NCBI GenBank assembly: GCA_003523085.1
Contig: DPHD01000082.1
Location: forward strand, 1 to 18,771
Source: Oceanospirillaceae bacterium
Lineage (GTDB): Bacteria > Pseudomonadota > Gammaproteobacteria > Pseudomonadales > Balneatricaceae
Reading direction: 5' to 3'
DNA length: 18,771 bases
Part shown: positions 7,476-14,331 of the stretch, piece after piece
Position numbering within the stretch: the stretch's first letter is position 1
Layout of the letters: each line of letters starts with the position of its first letter
Program-made: the position numbers and the translations under genes
Notes under the pieces: model-generated
What the model saw: only the letters and a program-made list of their open reading frames with translations
Told to the model about the DNA's origin: nothing
The model's database searches: none

Positions 7476-9077
7476 CTATTCCCTCTGTGTGTAGAGCAAA
7501 ATCTCATCAAACGGCAATAAACCAATAACTGTGCCATCGGCCTCGGTGATGAGCAGGTGATTGTAATTGTCTTGCTTGCACAGGTCCCATGCTTCTTTGA
7601 GGGTTGCTCGAGATGAGCAGAAGCCAAAATCGGAGCCTGCAGAACCTGCTGTTTCCATGCCTTCGCAATGACCAATGTCATCATGCATAAGGCTAGTGAC
7701 ACCTTGATGGTTAAGCGCCTGGGTGATGGGCTTGGCTTGGTAGTCTAAGCCTTGCTTGCGCAGTACTTCTACAAATGCTGAATCTTGTTTGAACACGTAG
7801 CTACAGGTGATGTTGGCGATCACGATAGTGGCCATGCCCGGTAGAATGATTTCTGGGTTGTGGGTTAATTCCATCAAAGCGACCAATGCTGCAAGGGGGG
7901 CCTGCAGTACGGCGCTCATCATGGCTCCCATGCCAAGCATGGCGTAAAAGCCTGGATCTGATGTCGGACCGTCAATAAAGTAAGCGCTAACATGGCCCAG
8001 CGCTGAACCTGCGCAAGCTCCCATTAATAGGGTTGGGCCTATTAGGCCAATTGGCATGCCTAGTCCTACACTAATGGCGGTGGCAAATAGTTTTGCTAAG
8101 GCTAACGCCACTAATAACCCCAAGGCATACTGGCCTTCTATAGCGGCTAGAATGCTGTCGCTACCCATACCCATCACTTGAGGGATGTAAAACGCTAAGC
8201 AACCGGTAAATGTGCCGGCTACCAGCATGCGCGCTAATACGGGTTTAGCACTGAAATTTTGCATGCTCGAAAGGGTTTTGGTAAACATGGCAGCCATGGC
8301 ACCTAATACAACGCCATATACTAAAATGAGCGGCATCTCTTGCATGTTGGCCATGCTGATTTCAGGTGCCATGAAGGCCATTTCCGCGCCATATAAACCG
8401 TTATGTAACAACGTGGCGGTCACCGCGGCAATAATAACGGGCGTAAAACCTATAATGCTGTATTCGAGCATTACCACTTCCATGGCAAAGATAACTCCCG
8501 CCATAGGGGTGTTAAACGACGCCGCAATGGCGCCCGCAGTGCCACAGCCTACCATCAGTCGCACGCTATTATTTGGCAACTTAAACAGGCACCCTAGTTG
8601 CGCGCTAACGGCCGACCCTAAGTGTACCGCAGGCCCTTCGCGCCCTGCCGATTGGCCAGTAAGAATGCCAATGGCCCCCCCCACAAATTGAACAATGGTG
8701 TTTTTGAGTGGCATTTTACCCTGATGGTATGCCATACGTGCCATGACGTGAGCGACGCCTGTTTTACGTTCGTCTGGTTTAAATAACATGAGCCATAGGC
8801 CAATGAGGCCGCCGCCGATGACCGGTAATAGAAAGTGCCAGATGGGATTTAATTGTTCGAAGCTCTCGGCCGTGCCGCCCGGTAACCAATGCTCTAATGG
8901 TAGTTCAAATAAGCTTCGAAATGCCACTATAACTAAGGCCGCGGCAACACCGCACAAAAAGCCTAATAAACTGATTTGCGGCAGGGCATCATTAAATGCC
9001 AAGCGGCGGCGAAAGTGGTCAGCGCCAAAGCGGCTGGGATTGAGGCGCGCTGCTAAGGCTTGTCGTAGGTCAAACAT
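7476..9077 (-). CDS. ClC family chloride channel/transporter with C-terminal CBS-like domain
   Basis: Integral inner-membrane anion protein of the ClC family, 533 residues. The gating-glutamate motif GREGP is present with E147 (E148 of E. coli ClcA), and the helix after it reads FNTPMAGVIFAMEVV. Aligning by eye to ClcA, E202 is kept as E200 but the internal proton glutamate E203 is V201. The GSGIP selectivity motif is replaced by KTGVAH, with T106 for S107. The third motif reads GLIGP (344-348) rather than GIFAP, and Y445 corresponds to F435. Residues about 450-530 look like a single degenerate CBS domain ending in VIGLLPFDEILLY. ATG 9077 is the natural start. It is divergent from the XRE-cupin regulator. 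Whether it is a proton-coupled exchanger or a passive channel cannot be told from sequence alone. Confidence 0.92.
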   Translation of the reverse strand: MFDLRQALAARLNPSRFGADHFRRRLAFNDALPQISLLGFLCGVAAALVIVAFRSLFELPLEHWLPGGTAESFEQLNPIWHFLLPVIGGGLIGLWLMLFKPDERKTGVAHVMARMAYHQGKMPLKNTIVQFVGGAIGILTGQSAGREGPAVHLGSAVSAQLGCLFKLPNNSVRLMVGCGTAGAIAASFNTPMAGVIFAMEVVMLEYSIIGFTPVIIAAVTATLLHNGLYGAEMAFMAPEISMANMQEMPLILVYGVVLGAMAAMFTKTLSSMQNFSAKPVLARMLVAGTFTGCLAFYIPQVMGMGSDSILAAIEGQYALGLLVALALAKLFATAISVGLGMPIGLIGPTLLMGACAGSALGHVSAYFIDGPTSDPGFYAMLGMGAMMSAVLQAPLAALVALMELTHNPEIILPGMATIVIANITCSYVFKQDSAFVEVLRKQGLDYQAKPITQALNHQGVTSLMHDDIGHCEGMETAGSAGSDFGFCSSRATLKEAWDLCKQDNYNHLLITEADGTVIGLLPFDEILLYTQRE

Positions 9078-9132
9078 AGGCTATAACTCGTTAAGGCTTT
9101 ATTGTTATGTTTTTAACACGAGCGGCGATTAG

Positions 9133-9190
9133 TGCAGTTTACAATATATTGTGGTGTGTACATAGGGTAAACTGGATTACTGCAGTTTAC
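9133..9190. promoter_or_regulatory. Three-copy CAGTTTAC operator cluster upstream of the XRE-cupin regulator
   Basis: The octamer CAGTTTAC occurs at 9135-9142 and 9183-9190, both within TGCAGTTTAC, and inverted as GTAAACTG at 9167-9174. Centres are 32 and 16 bases apart, so the sites fall on multiples of 16 bases. The last two copies form a dyad with arms of eight and a spacer of eight. The cluster ends 34 bases before the regulator ATG at 9225. It is a likely autoregulatory operator. I did not find the octamer in the glnT or glxB upstream regions. Confidence 0.6.
9141..9152. promoter_or_regulatory. Perfect 12-base palindrome ACAATATATTGT
   Basis: ACAATATATTGT at 9141-9152 is self-complementary along its whole length and overlaps the end of the first CAGTTTAC copy. 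It lies in the divergent region between the ClC gene and the regulator. It may be a second operator or part of a promoter; AT-rich palindromes of this size also occur by chance. Confidence 0.35.
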
Positions 9191-9224
9191 ACCGTTGCCA
9201 GTGCTGGGCGAGAGACATAAATGT

Positions 9225-9809
9225 ATGGACAAAAAATTTGGTTTAGACGAGTTTATTGGTCTTACAATTAAATCTGCGCGCAAGGCCGCAGGCTTGAAAA
9301 TTGTCGACGTCGGCCAGATGTCGGGCATTAGTCAGGGTATGATTAGTAAGATCGAGAATGCCCAAGTATCACCTAGTTTAGATTCCCTTAATCGCCTATG
9401 CGATGCCATAGGCATGCCGATATCTCAGTTGTTAACCAACTATAACCGTGCTGATGGCGACGCTCACTTTACTAAATCTGGAGAGGGTTTAGAGGTGGTA
9501 AGACGCGGCACTGACAAGGGCCATGAGTACCGATTATTAAACTATCAGCGTGGTGGCACACGTAATTTTGAACCATTTTTGGTGACTATGGACGATCTGG
9601 CTGAGGTATTTCCTTCGTTTTCTCATCCGGGTGAAGAATTCGTTTATATTGTTGAGGGCTCGCTCTCATATCGACACGGCAACCATATATATCGACTGGA
9701 AGTGGGTGACAGCTTGACCTTTGAAGCCAATGTCCCCCATGGGCCAGAGCAGCTCCACAGTGTGCCTGTGAAGCTGCTGTCGGTGATCAATTACACCGCA
9801 TCACGCTAG
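9225..9809 (+). CDS. XRE-family transcriptional regulator with cupin sensor domain
   Basis: A 194-residue two-domain regulator. Residues about 10-70 form an XRE helix-turn-helix (SARKAAGLKIVDVGQMSGISQGMISKIENAQVSPSLDSLNRLCDAIG). Residues about 110-190 form a cupin barrel with SHPGEEFVYIVEG (133-145) and GDSLTFEANVPHGPEQ (161-176); H134, E138 and H172 are possible ligand or metal positions. This architecture, like PuuR, usually senses a small metabolite. ATG 9225 is chosen over TTG 9195 because GAGAG at 9210-9214 is well placed and the HTH domain follows directly. Its stop codon abuts the stop codon of the convergent FMN synthase gene with no base between. Context suggests it controls the glnT-glxBCD operon; the repeats in its own promoter suggest autoregulation. 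The inducer is unknown. Confidence 0.9.
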   Translation: MDKKFGLDEFIGLTIKSARKAAGLKIVDVGQMSGISQGMISKIENAQVSPSLDSLNRLCDAIGMPISQLLTNYNRADGDAHFTKSGEGLEVVRRGTDKGHEYRLLNYQRGGTRNFEPFLVTMDDLAEVFPSFSHPGEEFVYIVEGSLSYRHGNHIYRLEVGDSLTFEANVPHGPEQLHSVPVKLLSVINYTASR

Positions 9810-11141
9810 CTAAAAGGCCTGTCCTGGGATCCAATTAGTGCCTACTAACGGTATTTTTGCCATGGCCGCTGATTCCACTGTTAACGCCACCATGTCTTCG
9901 GGTTCTAAATTATTAAGGTTGCTTTTGCCGCAGGCACGGGCCAAGGTTTGAGCTTCTAAGGTGAGTACGCGAATATAGTTGGCTAACTTGCGCCCCCCAT
10001 CTACTGGATTTAAGCGTTGCGCTAGTTCTGGGTCCTGGGTAGAGATGCCAGTGGGGTCTTTGCCTTCATGATAATCGTCATAAAACCCAGCAGCAGAGCC
10101 GATCTGCTTAAACTCGGCGTCATACTTCGGGTCATTGCAGCCCAAAGCTACCAATGCGGCGGTGCCAATGGCCACCGCATCTGCACCCAAGGCCATACAT
10201 TTGGCCACATCTGCGCCATTGCGTATACCGCCGGAAACAATAAGCTGAACTTTACGATGCATACCCATGTCTTGTAGCGCTTGAACCGCTTGCGGTATGG
10301 CTGCCAAAGTAGGGATGCCAACATGCTCGATGAACACCTCTTGAGTGGCCGCGGTACCCCCTTGCATTCCATCCACTACGATGACATCAGCACCCGCTTT
10401 AACGGCTAGTTTAACGTCATAGTAAGTGCGGGTTGCGCCGATTTTGATATAAATGGGGATCTGCCAATCGGTTATTTCCCTGAGTTCTTGAATTTTAATG
10501 GTCAGGTCATCGGGGCCTGTCCAGTCCGGGTGACGGCAGGCTGAACGTTGGTCTACGCCTTTCGGTAAGGTGCGCATGCCTGCCACCCGGTCGGTTATTT
10601 TTTGACCTAGCAGCATACCGCCACCGCCGGGTTTAGCGCCTTGGCCTAGGACGATCTCTATGGCATCGGCTTTGCGCAGGTCATCTGGATTCATGCCGTA
10701 TCGGGAGGGTAAATATTGATACACCAGCTTGTCTGACTGGCCACGCTCTTCAGGCGTCATGCCGCCATCACCGGTGGTGGTGGAGGTGCCCACTGCCGAA
10801 GCACCTCGGCCTAGCGCCTCTTTGGCATTGGCAGACAAAGCACCAAAACTCATGCCAGCAATGGTGACTGGGGTGTCGATAACGATGGGTTTTTTAGCAA
10901 ACCGAGTGCCCAGAGTGACGGAAGTATCACAGGCTTCACGATAGCCCTCCAATGGGTAGCGCGACATACTGGCGCCAAGAAACAGCAAATCGTCAAAGTG
11001 TGGTAGTTTGCGTTTGGCACCAAAACCACGGATGTCATAAATCCCCGTCTCTGCTGCGCGACGAATTTCTGCCATGGTGGTGCGGTCAAAGGTAGCCGAT
11101 TCGCGTAAATTGTCCTGCGGGTGTTTGTTAGTCATGGGCAT
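9810..11141 (-). CDS. FMN-binding glutamate synthase domain protein, GlxD/MgsC-like
   Basis: Homologue of the FMN central domain of glutamate synthase, 443 residues, cytoplasmic. Visible are MSFGALSANAKEALGRGA (97-114), GQGAKPGGGGMLLGQKI (167-182), the barrel strand IPIYIKIGATRTY (228-240), VDGMQGGTAATQE (257-268), and SGGIRNGADVAKCMALGADAVAIGTAAL (303-330) for FMN phosphate. The 3Fe-4S loop of classical GltB (C-x5-C-x4-C followed by PVG-x3-TQD) is recognisable here as KDPTGISTQDPEL, but the three cysteine positions are A351, Y357 and D362. AGGAA lies five bases before ATG 11141. The gene follows glxC by six bases and is last in the operon. In methylotrophs the homologue is the N-methylglutamate synthase FMN subunit; in rhizobia it is GlxD. 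Which reaction it performs here is not settled. Confidence 0.88.
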   Translation of the reverse strand: MPMTNKHPQDNLRESATFDRTTMAEIRRAAETGIYDIRGFGAKRKLPHFDDLLFLGASMSRYPLEGYREACDTSVTLGTRFAKKPIVIDTPVTIAGMSFGALSANAKEALGRGASAVGTSTTTGDGGMTPEERGQSDKLVYQYLPSRYGMNPDDLRKADAIEIVLGQGAKPGGGGMLLGQKITDRVAGMRTLPKGVDQRSACRHPDWTGPDDLTIKIQELREITDWQIPIYIKIGATRTYYDVKLAVKAGADVIVVDGMQGGTAATQEVFIEHVGIPTLAAIPQAVQALQDMGMHRKVQLIVSGGIRNGADVAKCMALGADAVAIGTAALVALGCNDPKYDAEFKQIGSAAGFYDDYHEGKDPTGISTQDPELAQRLNPVDGGRKLANYIRVLTLEAQTLARACGKSNLNNLEPEDMVALTVESAAMAKIPLVGTNWIPGQAF

Positions 11142-11147
11142 GGGTTC

Positions 11148-11825
11148 CTAATATGAGTTATCAACTTTAAAGTTATACAGTTGGCGGGCAGAACCATAGC
11201 GTTTGAAATGTGATGGATCGTCCTGTGCACCGGCGCTGGTTAAAAGTTTTTTGAGCTGAGTAAGGTGTTTTTTCGTCACTGGTTTTTCAACGCAGTCGGC
11301 ACCTAAAGACTGTACCTTACCTTTAACAAAGATGACGGTTTCGTACAGTGAGTCGCCTAAAGCTTCGCCAGCATCACCACATACCACTAGCGTGCCGGCT
11401 TGCGCCATGAAACAGCTCATGTGGCCAACATTGCCCTTAACTACAATGTCGCAACCCTTCATGGAAATGCCGCAGCGAGCGCCAGTATTACCGTCGACTA
11501 TTAGAAGACCACCATGGGCAGTGGCGCCAGCCGCTGAAGAGGCATCACCTTTGACGTGCACCGTGCCAGACATCATGTTTTCTGCTACCCCTTGGCCAGC
11601 ATTGCCATGCACAATGATATGGGCCCGTTGATTCATGCCCGCACAAAAGTAGCCAACGTGGCCGTGAATGTTGACGGTGAGGTCTTGATTGAGACCACAC
11701 GCAATGTTGTGCTGACCGCGGGTGGAACTGACCTGCCATTGATCATCTTCGAGCTGGTGGAATTGGTCGTGTAATTGCTGATTGAGCTGCCGTACACTGT
11801 GTTCTGCTAGGTTAATTGACTGCAT
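11148..11825 (-). CDS. GXGXG beta-helix protein, GlxC/MgsB-like glutamate synthase subunit
   Basis: A 225-residue stand-alone version of the C-terminal beta-helix domain of the glutamate synthase large subunit. From about residue 45 to 175 it is built of short strands with glycine turns, for example GHVGYFCAGM (55-64), GNAGQGVAENMMSG (74-87), GDASSAAGATAHGG (93-106), GNTGARCGISMKG (112-124) and GNVGHMSCFMAQAG (131-144). In glutamate synthase this domain is structural and holds the amidotransferase and FMN domains in relation. The residues after 180 form a short basic tail. GGAG (complement of 11831-11834) sits five bases before ATG 11825. It lies between the amidotransferase gene (27 bases upstream) and the FMN synthase gene (six bases downstream), so the three proteins probably form one enzyme complex. 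Confidence 0.88.
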   Translation of the reverse strand: MQSINLAEHSVRQLNQQLHDQFHQLEDDQWQVSSTRGQHNIACGLNQDLTVNIHGHVGYFCAGMNQRAHIIVHGNAGQGVAENMMSGTVHVKGDASSAAGATAHGGLLIVDGNTGARCGISMKGCDIVVKGNVGHMSCFMAQAGTLVVCGDAGEALGDSLYETVIFVKGKVQSLGADCVEKPVTKKHLTQLKKLLTSAGAQDDPSHFKRYGSARQLYNFKVDNSY

Positions 11826-11852
11826 GTCATCTCCAATAGAGGTATCTTGTTG

Positions 11853-12764
11853 TTAGCCTTGCTGGCTGTCGCGCTGCCACGAATAAATGGTTGCCGGCTC
11901 GGGCTCCCAGATACGGGCGTGTTCTATGTCGACTAAGCTGGTGAGGGCTTGGTACTCTGAAGCCATGGCAACGTAGTCATCGGTTTCTGCCAATACCGCT
12001 GGTTTGCAAGCGATCGGGTCACGCAGCACGGCGAAACCGTTCTTGGTGCCTATGGCTAAGGTGTAGAAACCATCCAGGTCTTTTAACGCGTGCTGCAACG
12101 ACTGATCCAAAGTGTCGCCTTGATCCATGCGCCAGGTGAGATAACCCGCAGCCACTTCGGTGTCGTTTTCGGTTTTCATTTGGTAGCCATGATAGGCAAG
12201 TTCTGTGCGTAAACGATTGTGGTTAGAAAAGGAGCCGTTATGCACCAAGCATAAATCTTGGCCGGTAGAAAACGGGTGCGAACCTTCTAATGTGACCGCC
12301 GATTCGGTGGCCATACGAGTATGACCAATGATGTGGCTGCCTTGCATTGATGTTAGATTGAAGTCTGAACTTATTTCGGCAGGCAGGCCCACAGCTTTAA
12401 GGATCTCTATGGATTGTCCCGCACTTAATAGCGCCACCTCTGGTGCATGAGCGGCAAAATAATCGCTTGCCGTTTTTGCATCTGTAGCCACTTTGAACAC
12501 GGCAGCATGATGGTTGCGAATATACTCCACGCTCACGGCTAGGTGGGTTTCAACATGATGAGCTAAGGTATCCCAATCGTACTCAAGGTCAGGGTGGCGC
12601 AAGGTGATTTTAGTAGCCCCGTCTAACACTTGATTACCATAGATGGCAAAACCCGCGCTATCTGGGCCGCGGCCAGTCATTGCCTCAAGCATGGGGGCAA
12701 ACATACTGCCAAGTTGATTTTCTAAGGTTTGGTTTTTTAGGTAGAGACCTACAATTCCGCACAT
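11853..12764 (-). CDS. Class II glutamine amidotransferase, GlxB/MgsA-like
   Basis: N-terminal nucleophile amidotransferase domain encoded as a separate 303-residue protein. C2, exposed after methionine removal, is the nucleophile (MCGIVGLY). Other Ntn-type features are GRGPDSAG (31-38), GHTRMAT (147-153), SHPF (162-165), LVHNGSFSNH (173-182) with the oxyanion asparagine, ENDTE (199-203) and RDPIACKP (248-255). The family releases ammonia, or methylamine from gamma-glutamylmethylamide in the N-methylglutamate pathway, for a partner synthase. AGGAA sits seven bases before ATG 12764. It is the second gene of the operon, 43 bases after the glutamine synthetase-like gene and 27 before the beta-helix subunit. 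The natural amide donor is probably the product of that upstream ligase; this is inference. Confidence 0.9.
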   Translation of the reverse strand: MCGIVGLYLKNQTLENQLGSMFAPMLEAMTGRGPDSAGFAIYGNQVLDGATKITLRHPDLEYDWDTLAHHVETHLAVSVEYIRNHHAAVFKVATDAKTASDYFAAHAPEVALLSAGQSIEILKAVGLPAEISSDFNLTSMQGSHIIGHTRMATESAVTLEGSHPFSTGQDLCLVHNGSFSNHNRLRTELAYHGYQMKTENDTEVAAGYLTWRMDQGDTLDQSLQHALKDLDGFYTLAIGTKNGFAVLRDPIACKPAVLAETDDYVAMASEYQALTSLVDIEHARIWEPEPATIYSWQRDSQQG

Positions 12765-12807
12765 GTTTGGTTCCTTTTTTTGTTGTCAGTTGGTAGGTAA
12801 CATCGAG

Positions 12808-14139
12808 TTAAAATAATTCCAGATAACGTTTGCGCTCCCACTCTGTCACATAACGGCAATACTCAATCCACTCGTCGCGTTTGAGTTTGATGAATTCGTT
12901 GCATATCTCCGGCCCGATTAGGTCAATGAGCTGGGTGTCGGCTTCTAGGGCATCAATCGCCTCGCCTAAGTTTTGTGGTAGCAGGTCAATGCCCGCTGCA
13001 ATACGCTGCTCGTTAGAAAGGCTATATAGATTGATGTTTTGCGCTGCACCAGGGTCTAGCTCACGATCAATACCATCCAAGCCCGCGGCGATGATGGCCG
13101 CGTGGACTAAATACGGGTTGCAGGAAGAATCAGGTAGGCGATACTCCAAACGTCCATAAGGAATGCGTACCATGGCTGAGCGGTTGTTGTCACCATAACA
13201 AATATAGGCAGGAGCCCAAGTGGCACCCGAGGCAGAGCCACCTACCACCAGGCGTTTGTAGGAGTTCACTGTGGGGGCCGACAAAGCGCACAGGGCTTTA
13301 GCGTGGTGTAATAATCCAGCCATAAAGTGATAGGCCATAGTGGATAGGCCCATGCCGCTTGGGTCCGTGTGGTCACAGAATAAGTTATTGCCCTGTGGGT
13401 CAGTTATAGATAGGTGAAAGTGCATGCCGTTGCCGGCACGGTCTGCAACGGGTTTGGGCATAAAGGAACAGACCATACCCATGTCGTGGGCAATTTCCCC
13501 TGCGGCCATACGCACAAAGGTAAAGCGGTCTGCAGAGGTTAGCGCATCGCTATATGTGTAGTTAATTTCAAATTGGCCGTTGGCGTCTTCATGGTCGATT
13601 TGATAGACATCAAAGTCGACCGCTTGTAATGCACCCACTAAGGTTTCTAAATATTTTCTCGAGCGCGACAAACCTTTGTAGTCATAACAAGGTTTGTCTA
13701 ATGTGTCAGACTTATCAACCACCGTAACGCCCTGATCTTCATCACGGGAAAATAACGAGAACTCGGGCTCAAGCCCAGTGTTTAATGTCCACTGCCGACT
13801 CGTTAACTTTGCCGCCTGCTTTTTCAATACCACCCTGCTGTCGTAAGGGTAAGGCTCATCATTGACGTAACCATCGCAAGCGATGCGCGCGTACCCCGGT
13901 TGCCAAGGCACAATCGACAGCGTGTCTAAATCACCACGGGCCATGAAGTCGGGGCCATGGGGCTCCATGCCTAGGCCATTGACGGCGAAACCAGCAAAAC
14001 CGGCGCCACTATTAACAACGTCAACCAAATTTGCTGCGGGTACAGATTTGGTTTTGGCTACACCGTGAATATCTACAAACTGAGCTAGGACAAAGTTAAT
14101 ATTATTGTCTGATAAAAACTGTTGGGCATTATTGGTCAT
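12808..14139 (-). CDS. Type III glutamine synthetase / gamma-glutamylmethylamide synthetase (GlnT/GmaS-like)
   Basis: ATP-dependent ligase joining glutamate to ammonia or a primary amine such as methylamine. The 443-residue protein keeps the glutamine synthetase metal and glutamate sites: GLEPEF with E124 and E126, HEDANGQFEIN with E184 and E191, GNGMHFH with H240 and H242, and NSYKRL (292-297). The sequences FVDIHGVAKTKSVPA (21-35) and TLDKPCYDYKGLSRS (146-160) are typical of the GlnT/GmaS branch rather than of housekeeping GlnA. The adenylylation-site region reads NLYSLS, with Y372, in place of NLYDLP. ATG 14139 is chosen because GGAG lies eight bases upstream and the length fits the family; an open frame continues to 14271 but its 44 extra residues look like untranslated leader. 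First gene of the operon with glxBCD-like genes. Ammonia versus methylamine preference cannot be read from sequence. Confidence 0.88.
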   Translation of the reverse strand: MTNNAQQFLSDNNINFVLAQFVDIHGVAKTKSVPAANLVDVVNSGAGFAGFAVNGLGMEPHGPDFMARGDLDTLSIVPWQPGYARIACDGYVNDEPYPYDSRVVLKKQAAKLTSRQWTLNTGLEPEFSLFSRDEDQGVTVVDKSDTLDKPCYDYKGLSRSRKYLETLVGALQAVDFDVYQIDHEDANGQFEINYTYSDALTSADRFTFVRMAAGEIAHDMGMVCSFMPKPVADRAGNGMHFHLSITDPQGNNLFCDHTDPSGMGLSTMAYHFMAGLLHHAKALCALSAPTVNSYKRLVVGGSASGATWAPAYICYGDNNRSAMVRIPYGRLEYRLPDSSCNPYLVHAAIIAAGLDGIDRELDPGAAQNINLYSLSNEQRIAAGIDLLPQNLGEAIDALEADTQLIDLIGPEICNEFIKLKRDEWIEYCRYVTEWERKRYLELF

Positions 14140-14208
14140 AGGTTGGGCTCCGCAACGTTTAGAATAATTATTTCTTGTAAGGAATGAAGGGTAGATGCTA
14201 GCAGAAGT

Positions 14209-14250
14209 ATTAACTAATGGGAATTTTAATTTCCCATCAATAAAGTTAAT
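14209..14250. promoter_or_regulatory. Nested palindrome in the glnT-like operon promoter
   Basis: Inner arms ATGGGAA (14217-14223) and TTCCCAT (14231-14237) flank a seven-base AT centre in which two further base pairs match. Outer arms ATTAACT (14209-14215) and AGTTAAT (14244-14250) are also perfect, with a centre shifted by 2.5 bases. The structure lies 78 bases upstream of the operon ATG at 14139 in the 192-base region shared with divergent argC. It is a strong candidate operator or activator site. It does not resemble the CAGTTTAC repeats of the XRE-cupin promoter, so a different regulator may bind here. Confidence 0.55.
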
Positions 14251-14331
14251 AAAAATATTGTTGCCTGTCACAGTCTGCCGCTAATGTTGACTTAACTGTG
14301 TGGGCCACTATCATAGGCCGGTCGAAACTAA

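Noticed and set aside
7424..7702. 92-residue minus-strand ORF overlapping the ClC C-terminus
   Set aside because: It is an out-of-frame shadow of the ClC gene with no recognisable domain.
8212..8691. 159-residue plus-strand ORF inside the ClC gene
   Set aside because: It lies opposite a clear ClC coding sequence, and its composition reflects the antisense of membrane helices.
14140..14271. N-terminal extension of the glnT-like ORF by 44 residues
   Set aside because: GGAG sits eight bases before ATG 14139, the family N-terminus begins there, and the extension runs through the palindromic promoter region.
14140..14331. Sigma-54 promoter for the glnT-like operon
   Set aside because: No GG-N10-GC element with the expected TGGCAC/TTGC context was found on the minus strand.
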